A DNA stretch of 64,000 bases from DAHVFK01 sp963755395 (GTDB taxonomy: Bacteria > Pseudomonadota > Gammaproteobacteria > Burkholderiales > SG8-39). The notes under the pieces are model-generated. The model was not told the origin of the DNA. It made no database searches and worked only from the letters and a program-made list of their open reading frames with translations. The stretch is from assembly GCA_963755395.1 (NCBI GenBank), contig CAVWJJ010000004.1:434001-498000 (forward strand), written 5' to 3'. This document shows, piece by piece, positions 63,907 to 64,000 of this stretch; position 1 is the first letter of the stretch; each line of letters begins with the position of its first letter. The position numbers were made by a program, and so were the translations under genes.

Positions 63907-64000
63907 CTAGAACTTCATCTTGGAGATGGTGTCGTAGACCGGGCCGAGCACCGACAGCATCACCCAGCCCAGGATCGCGCCCAGCACCAGCGTCAGGGCG
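63907..64000 (-). CDS. C-terminal fragment of a GspF/PilC-family inner-membrane platform protein
   Basis: Thirty codons from the window edge to the TAG at 63907 encode ALTLVLGAILGWVMLSVLG and then PVYDTISKMKF. This last hydrophobic helix and ending are highly typical of GspF/PilC platform proteins of type II secretion and type IV pili. The gene begins beyond the window; its ATPase and secretin partners are probably there too. Confidence 0.8.
   Translation of the reverse strand, partial: ALTLVLGAILGWVMLSVLGPVYDTISKMKF

Overview
The window reads as chromosomal DNA of a GC-rich betaproteobacterium, most likely an uncultured or little-studied Burkholderiales or Nitrosomonadales-like lineage. The main evidence is conserved gene order: yebC-ruvC-ruvA-ruvB-ybgC-tolQ-tolR-tolA-tolB-pal-cpoB-queC, the kdsD-kdsC-lptC-lptA-lptB-rpoN-hpf-ptsN-hprK-rapZ block, gmk-rpoZ-spoT, thiS-thiG-trmB, and a cold-shock gene followed by an IF-1 paralogue. 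Genes are packed with very short gaps. Many neighbours share a 4-base stop/start overlap, and four convergent pairs share one CTAG as both stop codons. I saw no rRNA, CRISPR array, insertion sequence, phage or plasmid gene.

Layout. 0-10 kb: a GNAT acetyltransferase; a typA/ChaN-PDZ/M1-peptidase set; a nitronate monooxygenase-like enzyme; gabD; an SDR lacking the usual catalytic Tyr and Lys; and an EamA transporter. 10-18.6 kb: YebC, Holliday-junction resolution (ruvCAB), the Tol-Pal envelope system and queC. 18.7-25.9 kb: a YeeE/YedE transporter, tRNA-Lys(UUU), a class V aminotransferase, a HAD hydrolase, a three-gene cluster (DUF971, CCAEP-tail radical SAM protein, ATP-grasp ligase-like protein), then csp and infA. 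25.9-29.8 kb: spoT, rpoZ, gmk, yicC. 29.9-34.2 kb: a Ser/Thr kinase and PP2C phosphatase pair, then rph, rdgB and hemW. 34.2-43.6 kb: trmB, thiG, thiS, DUF302, tRNA-Gly(CCC), a DUF481 outer-membrane protein, a 5'-nucleotidase, AsmA, an M20 amidohydrolase, mutY and a LON-domain protein. 43.6-51.1 kb: the rapZ/hprK/ptsN/hpf/rpoN and LPS transport/KDO block. 51.1-53.1 kb: a Kef-type antiporter. 53.2-64 kb: prepilin-like and type II secretion/type IV pilus-like assembly genes, interleaved with an ABC-2 permease, a membrane histidine kinase and a membrane class III nucleotide cyclase. The window edge cuts the GspF/PilC-like gene.

Two things need care. First, ruvA, ruvB, hprK, rpoN and lptB are broken by single-base indels confined to a few short patches. 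Each frame can be restored base by base to a full family-like protein, so consensus error is more likely than gene decay. Second, queC and the LON-domain gene have no ATG, GTG or TTG at their conserved N-terminus. Both appear to start at CTG inside a CTGA overlap with the preceding stop.

The least explained parts are the DUF971 / CCAEP-tail radical SAM / ATP-grasp cluster at 22-25 kb and the pilus- or secretion-like operon with signalling neighbours at 53-64 kb. These are the best candidates for an undescribed system.
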